The notes under the pieces: model-generated
The model's input: the letters and a program-made list of their open reading frames with translations, nothing else
Database searches by the model: none
What the model was told of the DNA's origin: nothing
Shown: piece by piece, positions 7,113-15,677 of the stretch
Layout of the letters: every line of letters starts with the position of its first letter
Numbering within the stretch: the stretch's first letter is position 1
Position numbers and translations under genes: made by a program
Assembly: GCA_964498015.1 (NCBI GenBank)
Contig: CAZCFT010000017.1
Location: 1-32,849, forward strand
Origin: CAWEZN01 sp964498015
Lineage (GTDB): Bacteria > Zixibacteria > MSB-5A5 > GN15 > PGXB01
Length of the DNA: 32,849 nt
Direction of reading: 5' to 3'

Positions 7113-9215
7113 CTATTTTGATAAGGACACAGTCTTTGTCAGAGTAATATTTCCTCTGGGATCTGTATCGCTGACCTGCACGATAACGCTCTTGATTGTG
7201 GTGTCAGTGGGCGCGCTATAAAGGAATCCCATCGCTTCGCCATACAGGTTGGATTCCTGGGTCGGATTGCTTATGGTTCCGCCCCCTGTGACACTGGCAG
7301 TCAGTGTGTGGTCGCCGAGGGGGTTGCCCCAGCGGTCCTTGATTGTTACCGACATAGGAATAGTGGTTCCATAATTTACCGTGGCGGAGATGTCAAGTAT
7401 GCACCCATTGTAATATGCCGGACCAGTCAGTAGAGTACATGGGACAATGGCGTTGACAAATCCTTTATAATTGGCGCTGATGAGATCGATCGCGCCGATC
7501 CCATTGTCAACGCCGCCAGAAAGGGAATAGTCGTAGTCAAGTATGACCGAAGTCATAAATGTCCGGACAATAGACGCATTACAGCCATCCTGCACCACGC
7601 CCGAGGCGACATTGAGATAATAGCTTTCAATATCAATCTCTGTTTGATCGTTGACATAGTTTCCATTGAGATCGCGTGCCTGCACCCAGAAAACTTTTGT
7701 GCTCTTGCCGTCGGCGTTTATATGCCCTGGGAAGTCGACAAACCAGAGAGTATCCGGCACCCAGCTGTTGATAAAATACCCCGAATCTTTAACCGTGCCG
7801 CCGGCGGTTTCGGCATAAAGGATCACAATTCCATCGGCGGTCGAGTCGTCATATCCGGAAATCCACCAGGTTGTGGCCACCCCATCTTCGCTCTGAATTC
7901 TGGCCTCATGCGCCTTGATTGTTCCTTCGTCACATGTGAAATAAACAACCGTTGAATCCATCACCGGATTATGATAGATGTCGGAAACAAGAGCGGCAAC
8001 CTGTACGCGTTTGTTGAGCCATCCCCAGTATGGAGCATTACATACTTCGGCTCCGACTGAGATATTAGCCGGAGGTCCCGCATGTACCATGATCAATGTA
8101 GCATTGGAAAGCACAGTATCTGAATAGGCCCGAATCCTGAGCGTTCCGGATTTCGTTCCTGACGCTATCGGGCAGGTGGCAACGCCCTGGCTATTTGTCG
8201 TAGCAACGTAAGGACCGTATCCGACGGCTCCGAGATGCTCGCCGCCGCCCGGACCATCGGTTATAATAAATGACATTTGCAGTCCCTCGGGAACCGGATT
8301 ACCATTGGCGTCGTATCCGGTCGCAAATAATTTTGCATTTTCGATGCCGCCGGTGGTTTTCACCGCTATATGCATTTTGTCAGTCATCAAGGAAATACTG
8401 GAAATCGAGGCATCGGGCGTTAACTGAATCGATGTCTCCGCATCACCGGTGATATTGCCATTGATGGTTGCTTTGACATAGACGGTGACCGCCTCCGTAC
8501 CCGAAGTATAATTGACGAGGGCTTGTCCATTGCCTCCGGCGGTGACGACCGTTGAAGGAATGAGACCGATTGGATCCCAGCGACCATTAGGAATGGCATC
8601 ATAGATAACCGAATCGACTCCGCTGGTGTAAAAGCCGTTTCCGTCAATGTCGTCAAATTTCTCTCCTGCAACGAGTTTTACTATGGTTGAATCAGGCGCC
8701 GGCTGGTTGTTTGCATCTCTGACCGTTATGGTCACCTGTGAGGTAGAACTGCCGTCGGCAAGAAGCAAAGTCGGCGATACTACGAGGTCAACATTTCCTG
8801 ACCCGTGTTGAGGATTCGAGACAACGCTAATATCGACTGACTTCGACGCCGTTCCTGCAACCGTCGCCGTAATGGAGGCGTTTCCGGACTGCGTTGCTGT
8901 ATATACCGTTGCGACTATTCCGCCGGCGTCGCTGGTATCGATGACCGGCGAGAAATATCCCGCGGCAGACGGAGTGACTGTGAATGTAACGACTCTGTTG
9001 GGAATGGGATTATTGCCGTCAGAAATTGTCGCCTCAATTACTGTTGTGGCTCCAACCGCGATTGACGTCGGGCTGGCGGCGAGAGTGGCAACCTGGAGCG
9101 AGCCATTATCCTTAGAGTCATTCGATGATGAACTGCATCCGGCCAGCATGAGGACCGGCAGGGCAAGCGCCAATAAGATTACGCCCGGCGCCATTGAACG
9201 AGTTTGGAATTTCAT
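7113..9215 (-). CDS. Large Ig-like (Big_1/invasin-type) repeat lipoprotein
   Basis: The ATG at 9215 follows AGGAG at 5-nt spacing. The signal peptide ends in the lipobox LAGC at residue 26, followed by Ser-rich sequence. The rest of the 700 residues is a chain of bacterial Ig-like domains of the Big_1 kind. Each contains phrases such as NRVVTFTVTP, DANNQPAPDSTIVKL, GNPVPEGLQMSF and WGNPLGDHTLTASVTGG with a following GxAxxxxS-T strand. Around residues 190-215 an insert, DDIDGNGFYTSGVDS, looks like a DxDGNGxYxxxxD calcium-binding loop. The protein should be anchored in the outer membrane and is probably surface-exposed. It follows pilQ but is separated from it by a strong terminator, so a pilus-linked role is only suggested by position. 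It could also be an unrelated adhesin or envelope protein. Confidence 0.85.
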   Translation of the reverse strand: MKFQTRSMAPGVILLALALPVLMLAGCSSSSNDSKDNGSLQVATLAASPTSIAVGATTVIEATISDGNNPIPNRVVTFTVTPSAAGYFSPVIDTSDAGGIVATVYTATQSGNASITATVAGTASKSVDISVVSNPQHGSGNVDLVVSPTLLLADGSSTSQVTITVRDANNQPAPDSTIVKLVAGEKFDDIDGNGFYTSGVDSVIYDAIPNGRWDPIGLIPSTVVTAGGNGQALVNYTSGTEAVTVYVKATINGNITGDAETSIQLTPDASISSISLMTDKMHIAVKTTGGIENAKLFATGYDANGNPVPEGLQMSFIITDGPGGGEHLGAVGYGPYVATTNSQGVATCPIASGTKSGTLRIRAYSDTVLSNATLIMVHAGPPANISVGAEVCNAPYWGWLNKRVQVAALVSDIYHNPVMDSTVVYFTCDEGTIKAHEARIQSEDGVATTWWISGYDDSTADGIVILYAETAGGTVKDSGYFINSWVPDTLWFVDFPGHINADGKSTKVFWVQARDLNGNYVNDQTEIDIESYYLNVASGVVQDGCNASIVRTFMTSVILDYDYSLSGGVDNGIGAIDLISANYKGFVNAIVPCTLLTGPAYYNGCILDISATVNYGTTIPMSVTIKDRWGNPLGDHTLTASVTGGGTISNPTQESNLYGEAMGFLYSAPTDTTIKSVIVQVSDTDPRGNITLTKTVSLSK

Positions 9216-9310
9216 TTTGACTCCTGTTCTATGCTAATCAATATTTATTGCCAATATGATTGACAACTGCTTATCATAGATATTATCGGAATAATTGAAG
9301 AGACTCTTTA

Positions 9311-9340
9311 CCCAATAAAAAACCCGCACTCGGGCGGGTT
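9311..9340 (-). terminator. Rho-independent terminator after pilQ
   Basis: The perfect 7-bp stem AACCCGC/GCGGGTT (9321-9327 with 9334-9340) has a 6-nt loop. On the minus strand it runs into TTTTTTATTGGG, counting the end of the stem. It lies 21 bases after the pilQ stop and isolates the pilus operon from the Ig lipoprotein gene. Confidence 0.85.
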
Positions 9341-9361
9341 TTCTTCAAATATTCGACTATT

Positions 9362-10660
9362 TTAATGCCCTTCAGCCAGATCGTCCGCCACGATAGTAGG
9401 GGTCACAAAAATGACCAAATCTCTATTTTCTACTGACTTTTGGGAATATCTGAACACCATCCCGACCAGAGGAATATCCTTTAGGATAGGCACTCCCGAT
9501 TCAGACTCGACTTCGTCTTGAGTGGTCAGGCCGCCTATAACTGCAGTCTGGCCATTGTTGACCACGACATTCGTTTCGGCATTATTGGTGTTTATTATTA
9601 TGCCGGACGGGTCAGGCTGGAGAGTGCTTCTTTCCGGCTTAAGATGCATCAAAATTTGATTCTCCGCAGTTATATGAGGTGTCACCCGGAGGATGGTGCC
9701 AATCTCCTCGAATTGGATTACTACATTGCCGGACTGATCAAACTGTTTAATCGGGACCCGCTGTCCCATCTGGATTCTGGCTTCTTTATTGTCAACGGTC
9801 GTGATTTCCGGATGGGCAATAATCTTGCCTTTGCCTGCGCTCACTATGGCCGCAACCGTAGCGCTAATATCCCAGCCTCTCTGCAAGGCAACGATATTGT
9901 ACTTGATAAATTCTTCAGTGACTTTATTTCCGGTCTGGGTGGCCTCCTGAGATATAGAACGATCCCCACCGTTGGAGGGAACGTATTTGCCGGCCGCTGA
10001 CCAATCAATGCCCAACTCATTGGCGTCCTTGGAAGAAATTTCGAGAATCTGAGCCGAGATTTTTATCTGGCGTGCCGGTCTATCCAGCTCTTTGATAAAT
10101 GTAACCAGTTTCTCTATATTTTCGGGCACTTCCTGCAAGATTAGCGAGTTTGTTCTCTCATCGGCGTCAACTTTGCCCCGCTCAGTCATCAGCGACTTTA
10201 CCGAGCTGACCAATTCAGCGGCGGCTGTATTGGCCAGTCGCAAAATCTTGACATCAAGACGGGCCAGAGTCTCTTTTTCCATATTATGCTTATCAAGCTC
10301 CGTCTGTTCTTTCCGATAGTCGGGTGAGGGAAGAACCCTGATATATCCCTCCTTTTCGAAGACCACAGAAAGGTCGTAGGTCTGGCCGATGATTTTCAGC
10401 GCTTGTTCCCAAGTTACATCGCGCAATGAGATTGTGACGCTTCCCTGGACATTCGGCGCCACCACCACATTAACCTGACCATAGTCGGCCAGGAACCTTA
10501 TGACAGATCGCACGTCCGCCGCCTGAAAGGTCAGATTTTCAATTGGCGCTGACGGATCCTTAGCCGCGGTCGGAGATTGAGCCGCCGCAATTTGAAATAG
10601 ACAGCATGCAAACGCCAACGTTATCATTAACCACGAAATTTCTTTCATTCTTTTATTCAT
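9362..10660 (-). CDS. pilQ: Short PilQ-type secretin without an AMIN domain
   Basis: Outer-membrane secretin that forms the channel for the type IV pilus. After a signal peptide (cleavage near IAAAQ) there is an STN/N0 domain (about 40-100, NLTFQAADVRSVIRFLADYG). A NolW/N1 domain follows (about 135-195, LRLANTAAAELVSSVKSLM), then the secretin core (about 200-425) with VPIKQFDQSGN and the signature VPILKDIPLVGMVFRYSQK. At 432 residues it is much shorter than typical PilQ (about 700), because the N-terminal AMIN domains are missing; an AMIN domain occurs instead in the upstream protein. The ATG at 10660 has AAGGCGGG upstream. A GspD-type secretin is possible, but the PilM-N-O neighbours decide for PilQ. 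Confidence 0.9.
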   Translation of the reverse strand: MNKRMKEISWLMITLAFACCLFQIAAAQSPTAAKDPSAPIENLTFQAADVRSVIRFLADYGQVNVVVAPNVQGSVTISLRDVTWEQALKIIGQTYDLSVVFEKEGYIRVLPSPDYRKEQTELDKHNMEKETLARLDVKILRLANTAAAELVSSVKSLMTERGKVDADERTNSLILQEVPENIEKLVTFIKELDRPARQIKISAQILEISSKDANELGIDWSAAGKYVPSNGGDRSISQEATQTGNKVTEEFIKYNIVALQRGWDISATVAAIVSAGKGKIIAHPEITTVDNKEARIQMGQRVPIKQFDQSGNVVIQFEEIGTILRVTPHITAENQILMHLKPERSTLQPDPSGIIINTNNAETNVVVNNGQTAVIGGLTTQDEVESESGVPILKDIPLVGMVFRYSQKSVENRDLVIFVTPTIVADDLAEGH

Positions 10661-10681
10661 AGATCCCGCCTTTCATGATCT

Positions 10682-12289
10682 TCAATTATGACCAAGATAT
10701 AGCGCAATTGTCCGACTCCAGCCGTATTCAAATAACTGGAAAAACGCTTTATCAATATCTATTTTCTCAACATAACCTTTCTTAACTTTATCACCGGACT
10801 TCAGGATATAACCATATCCGTCCAAGTCCTCCAACAGGGCCCGATTATCCCCGGCCTCGGTCTCTATAACTCCGACCAGCCTTGAAGTTTCAACATCAGG
10901 AATCTTGTCCTCTCGAGGTCCGTCGGACTGTTTGGTTTCATCAATAAGAGTCTCAAATGGGTCACGGAAAACACCCGGGGCATATTCGATCACCATTCTC
11001 TGCGGGAACTCGGCAACAATAGTCCCTTTCAGCTTGTTTGGGAAATTGGGTTCCCGGCGGAAATGCGAAGTGGGCCTTTGTCCGGAGGAATCAACCGCTG
11101 AATCCGCAGATAATGTTATTGCGGGCATGTCGTCCGGAGACAGGTAAGTATCGACGACACTGCTGTCGAGGTTGACATTTTCCGACTTGCTGGTCGAATC
11201 GGCCGGTCGGTTCTCTACCGTGCTTTGCATGGCAATTGCCGGTGAAACAGTAGCTGAGGAGTTGTCTAAAACCTGTTTCTCCTCTGGCGGCCGTGGCGGC
11301 ATTGCCGGTTTAGGCTGGGGCGCGGGCGAAGACTGCGGCTGGCTGGCGGTCGCGATAGACATCTCAACCATGGAAGAATCCTGCGTTTTGGCAAGCGGCT
11401 CGGGAGTTTGCGTAGTTAAAGGCTTTTCTTGCACTGAGACTACGGGTGAAACCGGCGGAGTTTGCGTTTCCACAGCATTCTCCCTCTGTGCTTGATTCGC
11501 CGCCATCTCCTGTTCAAAGAAACTTGACTGGTTCGGCTTATAATAGCGGGCCGGCGGCGCCAGGGCCTCTGCCGGCTGGCCAATTGCCTCGCTCAGTACA
11601 GGTTTTTCTTCCACAACATTTCGCTCATCTTCAAGAGACGAAGGAACAGGCTGGGGCCGAGTCTCTGAAATTGCCACCGACTTTTCTTCGCTGATACTGT
11701 TCTGAATCTCAAATTCCTCTTCTGCGCCAGCAGGCTCGTTCTGAACAGGCTCTTGCGAGGCGGAGACGATCGGCGTTTCAGATACTGCTGGGATGGCCAC
11801 TGGCGACGCCTCTGCCACAGGAGATTCCTCTGACGGAGTCTCAAGAGACCCTTTTGCCCCGGCGCTTGACCATTCCGCAAAATCGGAATGCTCACTATCA
11901 GGAATATATATGAAGGCAAAATTGCCGCTTTTTTCGATGCGATAGATGGCCGGATTCTTTAGATCAAGGACTACACGGACTATTTTATCCGGTTTCACCG
12001 AATACTGGCTTGTCCTGATAGCGGTTATGATCGAGGCCGGCAGGGCGGCGAATATTTTCTGATTCAGATTATGAACCGCCGGGAAGATATCCACAATAAT
12101 GCGATACGGCTTCCCATCTTTTGCTTCTTCAATCTGATGCGAGAATTGGAATGGCCCGCCGACATCAATCTTGAGCGTTGTCTCATCATTGACGCTTTTC
12201 AGGTGCAGTCCATCGACGCTGGTACCGCATAGGCCGGTTGACATGGCCAGAACCATTATTATTGCAAATAGAGCGAACTTCATATTCAT
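10682..12289 (-). CDS. pilP: AMIN-PilP fusion protein with a long Pro/Ser/Glu linker
   Basis: The ATG at 12289 has AGGAGGAGAGG upstream; the frame extends upstream but into pilO. A signal peptide (residues 1-22) is followed by an AMIN domain (about 25-125, with LHLKSVNDETTLKIDV, PYRIIVDIFPAV and KIVRVVLDLKNPAIY). AMIN domains bind peptidoglycan and localise envelope machines. Residues about 130-420 are low-complexity Pro/Glu/Ser/Gln-rich linker. The last 100 residues match the PilP/GspC homology region (FRDPFETL, RLVGVIETEAGDNRALLEDL, GYILKSGDKVKKGYVEKID). PilP links the PilN-PilO inner-membrane complex to PilQ. Canonical PilP is about 170 residues and has no AMIN; here the domain appears moved from PilQ. 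Cys in GLCG is not a good lipobox, so lipidation is doubtful. Confidence 0.85.
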   Translation of the reverse strand: MNMKFALFAIIMVLAMSTGLCGTSVDGLHLKSVNDETTLKIDVGGPFQFSHQIEEAKDGKPYRIIVDIFPAVHNLNQKIFAALPASIITAIRTSQYSVKPDKIVRVVLDLKNPAIYRIEKSGNFAFIYIPDSEHSDFAEWSSAGAKGSLETPSEESPVAEASPVAIPAVSETPIVSASQEPVQNEPAGAEEEFEIQNSISEEKSVAISETRPQPVPSSLEDERNVVEEKPVLSEAIGQPAEALAPPARYYKPNQSSFFEQEMAANQAQRENAVETQTPPVSPVVSVQEKPLTTQTPEPLAKTQDSSMVEMSIATASQPQSSPAPQPKPAMPPRPPEEKQVLDNSSATVSPAIAMQSTVENRPADSTSKSENVNLDSSVVDTYLSPDDMPAITLSADSAVDSSGQRPTSHFRREPNFPNKLKGTIVAEFPQRMVIEYAPGVFRDPFETLIDETKQSDGPREDKIPDVETSRLVGVIETEAGDNRALLEDLDGYGYILKSGDKVKKGYVEKIDIDKAFFQLFEYGWSRTIALYLGHN

Positions 12290-12305
12290 AATTCCTCTCC
12301 TCCTC

Positions 12306-12923
12306 TTAAATCGCCAATTCCTGCAACCTCTCCTCCGGTTTGACAAAATAAGTCGAGAGGATAAAGTTGGCGGTGATGGTCGGTTTATGTTCCCCTACCG
12401 ATTCATGTTGCTCCGCCTCGGGGGCAGCGACATTGGCGGGAGAGGAAGAGATTATCTTAATGCTGGAAACATTGGCAATGAAAGGGAAGTTGGCTATATA
12501 ACCGATAAATTTCCCAAAATCATTATAGGTCCCGGCCATTTCAATTTGAAATCCGGCCACATTATAGAATCTTTCCGGCACAATCGGCTGGGGCTCGATC
12601 TTAGCTATTTTGGTTCCCGTCAGAGCCGATGCGGTATGAAGCTGTACCAGAAAAGACGGGATCTGTTTGACCTCAGGCAGAAGCTGTTCAATTTCATGAT
12701 ACCTTACCAGAAGATCCTCGTATTCAATCTTTAGGGCATCTAATGACTTAGACTTCAATTCCACATTTTTCAGGTTAGTGATCATGGTTTCATATTCTCT
12801 GGTCATGCTCGAAAGTTGTATGTCATATTTTGAGTACAATCGAAAATACCAGAGATAAACCACGACAAAGAAGGCGGCCGCGCCGAAAAATATTTTCTGA
12901 ACTTTAGGGTCTCTGAAATCCAT
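12306..12923 (-). CDS. pilO: Type IV pilus inner-membrane protein PilO
   Basis: Bitopic protein of about 205 residues: a short cytoplasmic N-terminus, one membrane helix (FFGAAAFFVVVYLWYF), a coiled coil (about 35-80) and a ferredoxin-like periplasmic domain with FQIEMAGTYNDFGKFIGYI, the typical PilO segment. PilO dimerises with PilN and holds the PilM-N-O-P alignment complex between the cytoplasm and the PilQ secretin. The ATG at 12923 is preceded by AAAGAGG at 4-nt spacing. An upstream TTG at 12938 overlaps the pilN stop and is less likely. It lies 16 bases before the AMIN-PilP gene in one operon. Confidence 0.88.
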   Translation of the reverse strand: MDFRDPKVQKIFFGAAAFFVVVYLWYFRLYSKYDIQLSSMTREYETMITNLKNVELKSKSLDALKIEYEDLLVRYHEIEQLLPEVKQIPSFLVQLHTASALTGTKIAKIEPQPIVPERFYNVAGFQIEMAGTYNDFGKFIGYIANFPFIANVSSIKIISSSPANVAAPEAEQHESVGEHKPTITANFILSTYFVKPEERLQELAI

Positions 12924-12934
12924 AGCGCCTCTTT

Positions 12935-13675
12935 TCAATTCGATATGTCGGTCTCAACCGTGCTATCCGTCTCTTGTAATGCCATTTTTTCTACTTCCTC
13001 GTCGGAAAGATAATGCACGGTGCAACTCAGCTTGAAATTATAGGCTTTCTGTCGCCCGAAGGCGATTTCCTTTGTATTTACCAAGTCAACGTCTTCAAAA
13101 TAGTTTGAACGCATCATTTTAATCATAAAGGCGGCGAGAGCATTCAACGTGAAAGCGAACCCTTCAATTTCAGCCGGTCTAACAGTAGCTTCGGTTGAAC
13201 TTTGAGCCAGAACCATTGTGTCGGGCTTGGGCGGAGGGGCCGCCTTTCCGGTAGCGGGAAGGGTATTAGTCCTCTGCGGCTGGGTTTGAACGGGCGCCGG
13301 CGGCTTGACTTCGCTAAAACTTGACAACCATACGAAATCGGGAATATTCTTTGCCAAATCCTCAAGAATTCTCACCCAGGCGCTACGATGGCGGTCAAGG
13401 CGTTCCACCGCATCCATGCGATCGGTGATTTTGGCTTTGATATCAATCAGGGCATCGACCATCGTAATATCTTTCTCCAACTGCATGGTTCGCGATCGGG
13501 CGATCTCCATCTGCCCATTCAGCTCGCCCATTTGGTGCAATTGATACATGGTCACGGCGCCCAGCATAAGAATCACGCCGCAGACGGCCGCAACAGCATA
13601 TATGCCATTCTTGCCAAGATTAAATCCGCCGGAACGTCTGAGATACTGCTTCGGTAATAGGTTTATGTTTATCAT
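12935..13675 (-). CDS. pilN: Type IV pilus assembly protein PilN
   Basis: It begins with MININLLP, the hallmark N-terminus of PilN that docks into PilM. One membrane helix follows (about 25-45, YAVAAVCGVILMLGAVTMY), then a coiled coil (50-85) and a periplasmic Fimbrial assembly (PilN) domain containing WVRILEDLAKNIPDFVWLSS. A Pro/Gln/Thr-rich insert at about 128-155 and a long C-terminal part make it longer (246 residues) than the usual 180-200. The ATG lies two bases after the pilM stop, with AGGAAGG inside the end of pilM, so translation is probably coupled. Confidence 0.88.
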   Translation of the reverse strand: MININLLPKQYLRRSGGFNLGKNGIYAVAAVCGVILMLGAVTMYQLHQMGELNGQMEIARSRTMQLEKDITMVDALIDIKAKITDRMDAVERLDRHRSAWVRILEDLAKNIPDFVWLSSFSEVKPPAPVQTQPQRTNTLPATGKAAPPPKPDTMVLAQSSTEATVRPAEIEGFAFTLNALAAFMIKMMRSNYFEDVDLVNTKEIAFGRQKAYNFKLSCTVHYLSDEEVEKMALQETDSTVETDISN

Positions 13676-13677
13676 GA

Positions 13678-14730
13678 TTACCTGACCTTCCTCATCGCCA
13701 GCCCGATCGGCACGGTTAACATGGGAGCAATCTTCTCCGGCGACAAGTATTGGAACATATCCGGGTCAAAGTCGATATTCCGAAGCGGATTAAGTATCTC
13801 TAAGGGAATATTAAGCTTGGATTGCAAGTATTCCGGAAGATATGGAGCCAGCGCTCCGCCGCCCGACAGGACCATCCAATCAATTTTGTCCACTTTGGCC
13901 TGCGTCTTGAAATACGAGAAGGCCAGTTCCAAACCGGATATCGCATCCTCGGCGGCAGAAATAATAGTCGCCTTTAACATATCTTGATCGATGGAATCTT
14001 TCATCTCCCCTTTGATTGCTTTGGCGGCCAATTCCGCATTAAGCCGGAATTCCTTCTGAATGGCATTAAATATTTCTCGTGTCCCGGATGAAATATCGCG
14101 GGTGGAATGATATAACCCATCATAAAGATACAGAATATTGGTCACATCATACCCAAAATTGACCAGCGCCGTCGTCCGGGTAGGATCGATTTCATAATTA
14201 TATTCATAGGCATTCAAGGCGGCAAAGGCGTCGATGTCCACAACTACCGGGTGAAGACCGGCATCAATTATCAACTCGACAAAGGAATTTAGAAATTCAT
14301 TGCGAGCCGCAACCAGCAGAATCTCGGCTTTTCTGGTCTCCTCATCGACTTTGATAACATGGTGGTCAAGGGTGACATCCTCGACATCAAAAGGGGATCT
14401 TTGTTCAGCCTCAAACAATATCGCTTGCTCCGCCTCGGAACCCGATTTTTTATCAATGGTAAATTTATCGGTTATCACGCCATACCCCGAGATGGAGACC
14501 ACCACATCCTTAATTTTCGGGTCCACCTGATCGACGAGGGACTGTATATTAAAAATGACAGCCTCGCGGTCTTTCACTTCGTCAGCCACAATGGCCTCAG
14601 GAGGAAGCTCTCTTATGCCCAACGCCGCAAGGGATATGCCGCCTTTGCCCCGATCGAGCTTCACCAGTTTTATGGAATTGGCTCCAACATCCAGGCCGAC
14701 TGTGCTTTTGCTTTTTCTCGAAAATAACAT
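13678..14730 (-). CDS. pilM: Actin-like type IV pilus ATPase PilM
   Basis: Cytoplasmic actin-fold protein of 350 residues and the first gene of the pilMNOPQ operon. Visible are the phosphate-1 loop VGLDVGANSIKLVKLDRG (residues 11-28), SPFDVEDVTLD, a connect/phosphate-2 region ALVNFGYDVTNILY and the adenosine motif VLSGGGALAPYL. PilM binds the PilN N-terminus and couples the inner-membrane complex to the motor. No motor ATPase (PilB/PilT) or platform protein PilC is in the window. The ATG at 14730 has only AAGAG upstream. A minus-strand TTGGAA-N17-TATTAA about 50-80 bases upstream could be its promoter. Confidence 0.92.
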   Translation of the reverse strand: MLFSRKSKSTVGLDVGANSIKLVKLDRGKGGISLAALGIRELPPEAIVADEVKDREAVIFNIQSLVDQVDPKIKDVVVSISGYGVITDKFTIDKKSGSEAEQAILFEAEQRSPFDVEDVTLDHHVIKVDEETRKAEILLVAARNEFLNSFVELIIDAGLHPVVVDIDAFAALNAYEYNYEIDPTRTTALVNFGYDVTNILYLYDGLYHSTRDISSGTREIFNAIQKEFRLNAELAAKAIKGEMKDSIDQDMLKATIISAAEDAISGLELAFSYFKTQAKVDKIDWMVLSGGGALAPYLPEYLQSKLNIPLEILNPLRNIDFDPDMFQYLSPEKIAPMLTVPIGLAMRKVR

Positions 14731-14917
14731 AGGCGTCTCTTTTATTTTAGGCTTACTTATTCATCTTAATATCTTATCGACAGCAATATTCCAAAATTAA
14801 GTCCCGAAACATTCATCGCCATATAAACAACCGGAATCCATTGACCCTCAGTAAGGTATATTTTTCTTTCTGATTATCGGCGGCGGAGTTCAATATTTTA
14901 ACAGGAAGCGAAAAAAA

Positions 14918-14955
14918 TAATAAAATAAAAAACCCCCCGCCGTGAGGCGGGAGGT
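14918..14955 (-). terminator. Terminator of the pseudopilin gene
   Basis: The 10-bp stem ACCTCCCGCC/GGCGGGGGGT (minus strand, one T-G wobble) has a TCAC loop and is followed by TTTTTATTTTATTATTTTT. The stem occupies 14932-14941 and 14946-14955. It separates the pseudopilin from pilM. Confidence 0.85.
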
Positions 14956-14990
14956 CTTACCGGAGGATGAGAAAGAGGGAGCTTACAAGA

Positions 14991-15512
14991 TCAATAATTA
15001 TGTATATACTCGATTTTAGAACGCCCGGTCGACGCTAAAACATTGAGCTGACTGAGGTTAATAATACTGCCGCTTTCTGACATAAGATAAATGTCGCCGG
15101 TATTTGAGGCTGTCCCATTTGGCTGAAAAACAATGGCAGAATTGGGAAAAGTCGCATATAAATATGTGAATTCATCCGGTAACGAATCAACCCTAACGAC
15201 CGAGTCAGACCCTGATTCGTACGAAAAATTACTTAAATTGTCTTTGTCCTTAAACATAGTAAGAGTGAAAGCGTTGCCATCGAAATAAACTCCATAAGGA
15301 GACTTCTCAGTGACCGCATTGGAACGGGCTGTTCTTAGTACCGAGACCACATTCTTGGTTTCCCCACGAAATTTGATTCGTTGGACTCCACGATCAAAAG
15401 ATGGCCCTGCTAAAGATGTTGCAATTCCAATCACGACCACAACAGCCATCAACTCCGCCAGGGTCATGCCGCTTATTGATTTCAGCTTTGTATTCATATG
15501 CTTGTCATTCAT
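14991..15512 (-). CDS. GspH/FimT-type pseudopilin
   Basis: The prepilin signal is SISG|MTLAEL (cleavage after G15), with the conserved Glu at +5 and the hydrophobic helix MAVVVVIGIATSLAGPSF. The C-terminal part fits the GspH/FimT domain: KNVVSVLRTARSNAVTEKSPYGV is the typical first helix and strand, and later VFQPNGTASNTGDIYL and RSKIEYI. Such minor pseudopilins prime assembly of type IV pili or type II secretion pseudopili, and the prepilin peptidase PilD would process it. The ATG at 15512 has AAGGGA at 8-nt spacing; one further ATG lies five codons downstream. It is a separate unit just upstream of pilM, with a candidate sigma-54 promoter. Confidence 0.87.
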   Translation of the reverse strand: MNDKHMNTKLKSISGMTLAELMAVVVVIGIATSLAGPSFDRGVQRIKFRGETKNVVSVLRTARSNAVTEKSPYGVYFDGNAFTLTMFKDKDNLSNFSYESGSDSVVRVDSLPDEFTYLYATFPNSAIVFQPNGTASNTGDIYLMSESGSIINLSQLNVLASTGRSKIEYIHNY

Positions 15513-15542
15513 CTTATAATTTCCCTTCTGCTTTTTCAGATT

Positions 15543-15560
15543 TCGCATAAATGATGCCCT
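15543..15560 (-). promoter_or_regulatory. Candidate sigma-54 promoter of the pseudopilin gene
   Basis: On the minus strand GGCATCATTTATGC gives the GG-N10-GC spacing of -24/-12 elements (GG at 15557-15558, GC at 15545-15546), with GGCA and TGC matching consensus. The expected start is near 15533, ahead of the ribosome binding site. Match quality is moderate. Confidence 0.3.
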
Positions 15561-15677
15561 TGAGATTAAAATATTCGATGATGATGTCAGTAATTTTGGA
15601 ATGTATTGCGCTAAATCAACTTAGCCATGCAGGAATCACTCCCGGACGGAAGAAAAATTTCTGGAAATAATTCGACC

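Noticed and set aside
9245..9262. Sigma-54-like TTGGCA-N7-TTGAT ahead of the Ig lipoprotein gene
   Set aside because: The -12 GC is replaced by TG at the required spacing, so the essential dinucleotide is missing.
9518..10000. Plus-strand 160-residue frame inside pilQ
   Set aside because: Antisense to the secretin core; no signal, motif or ribosome binding site.
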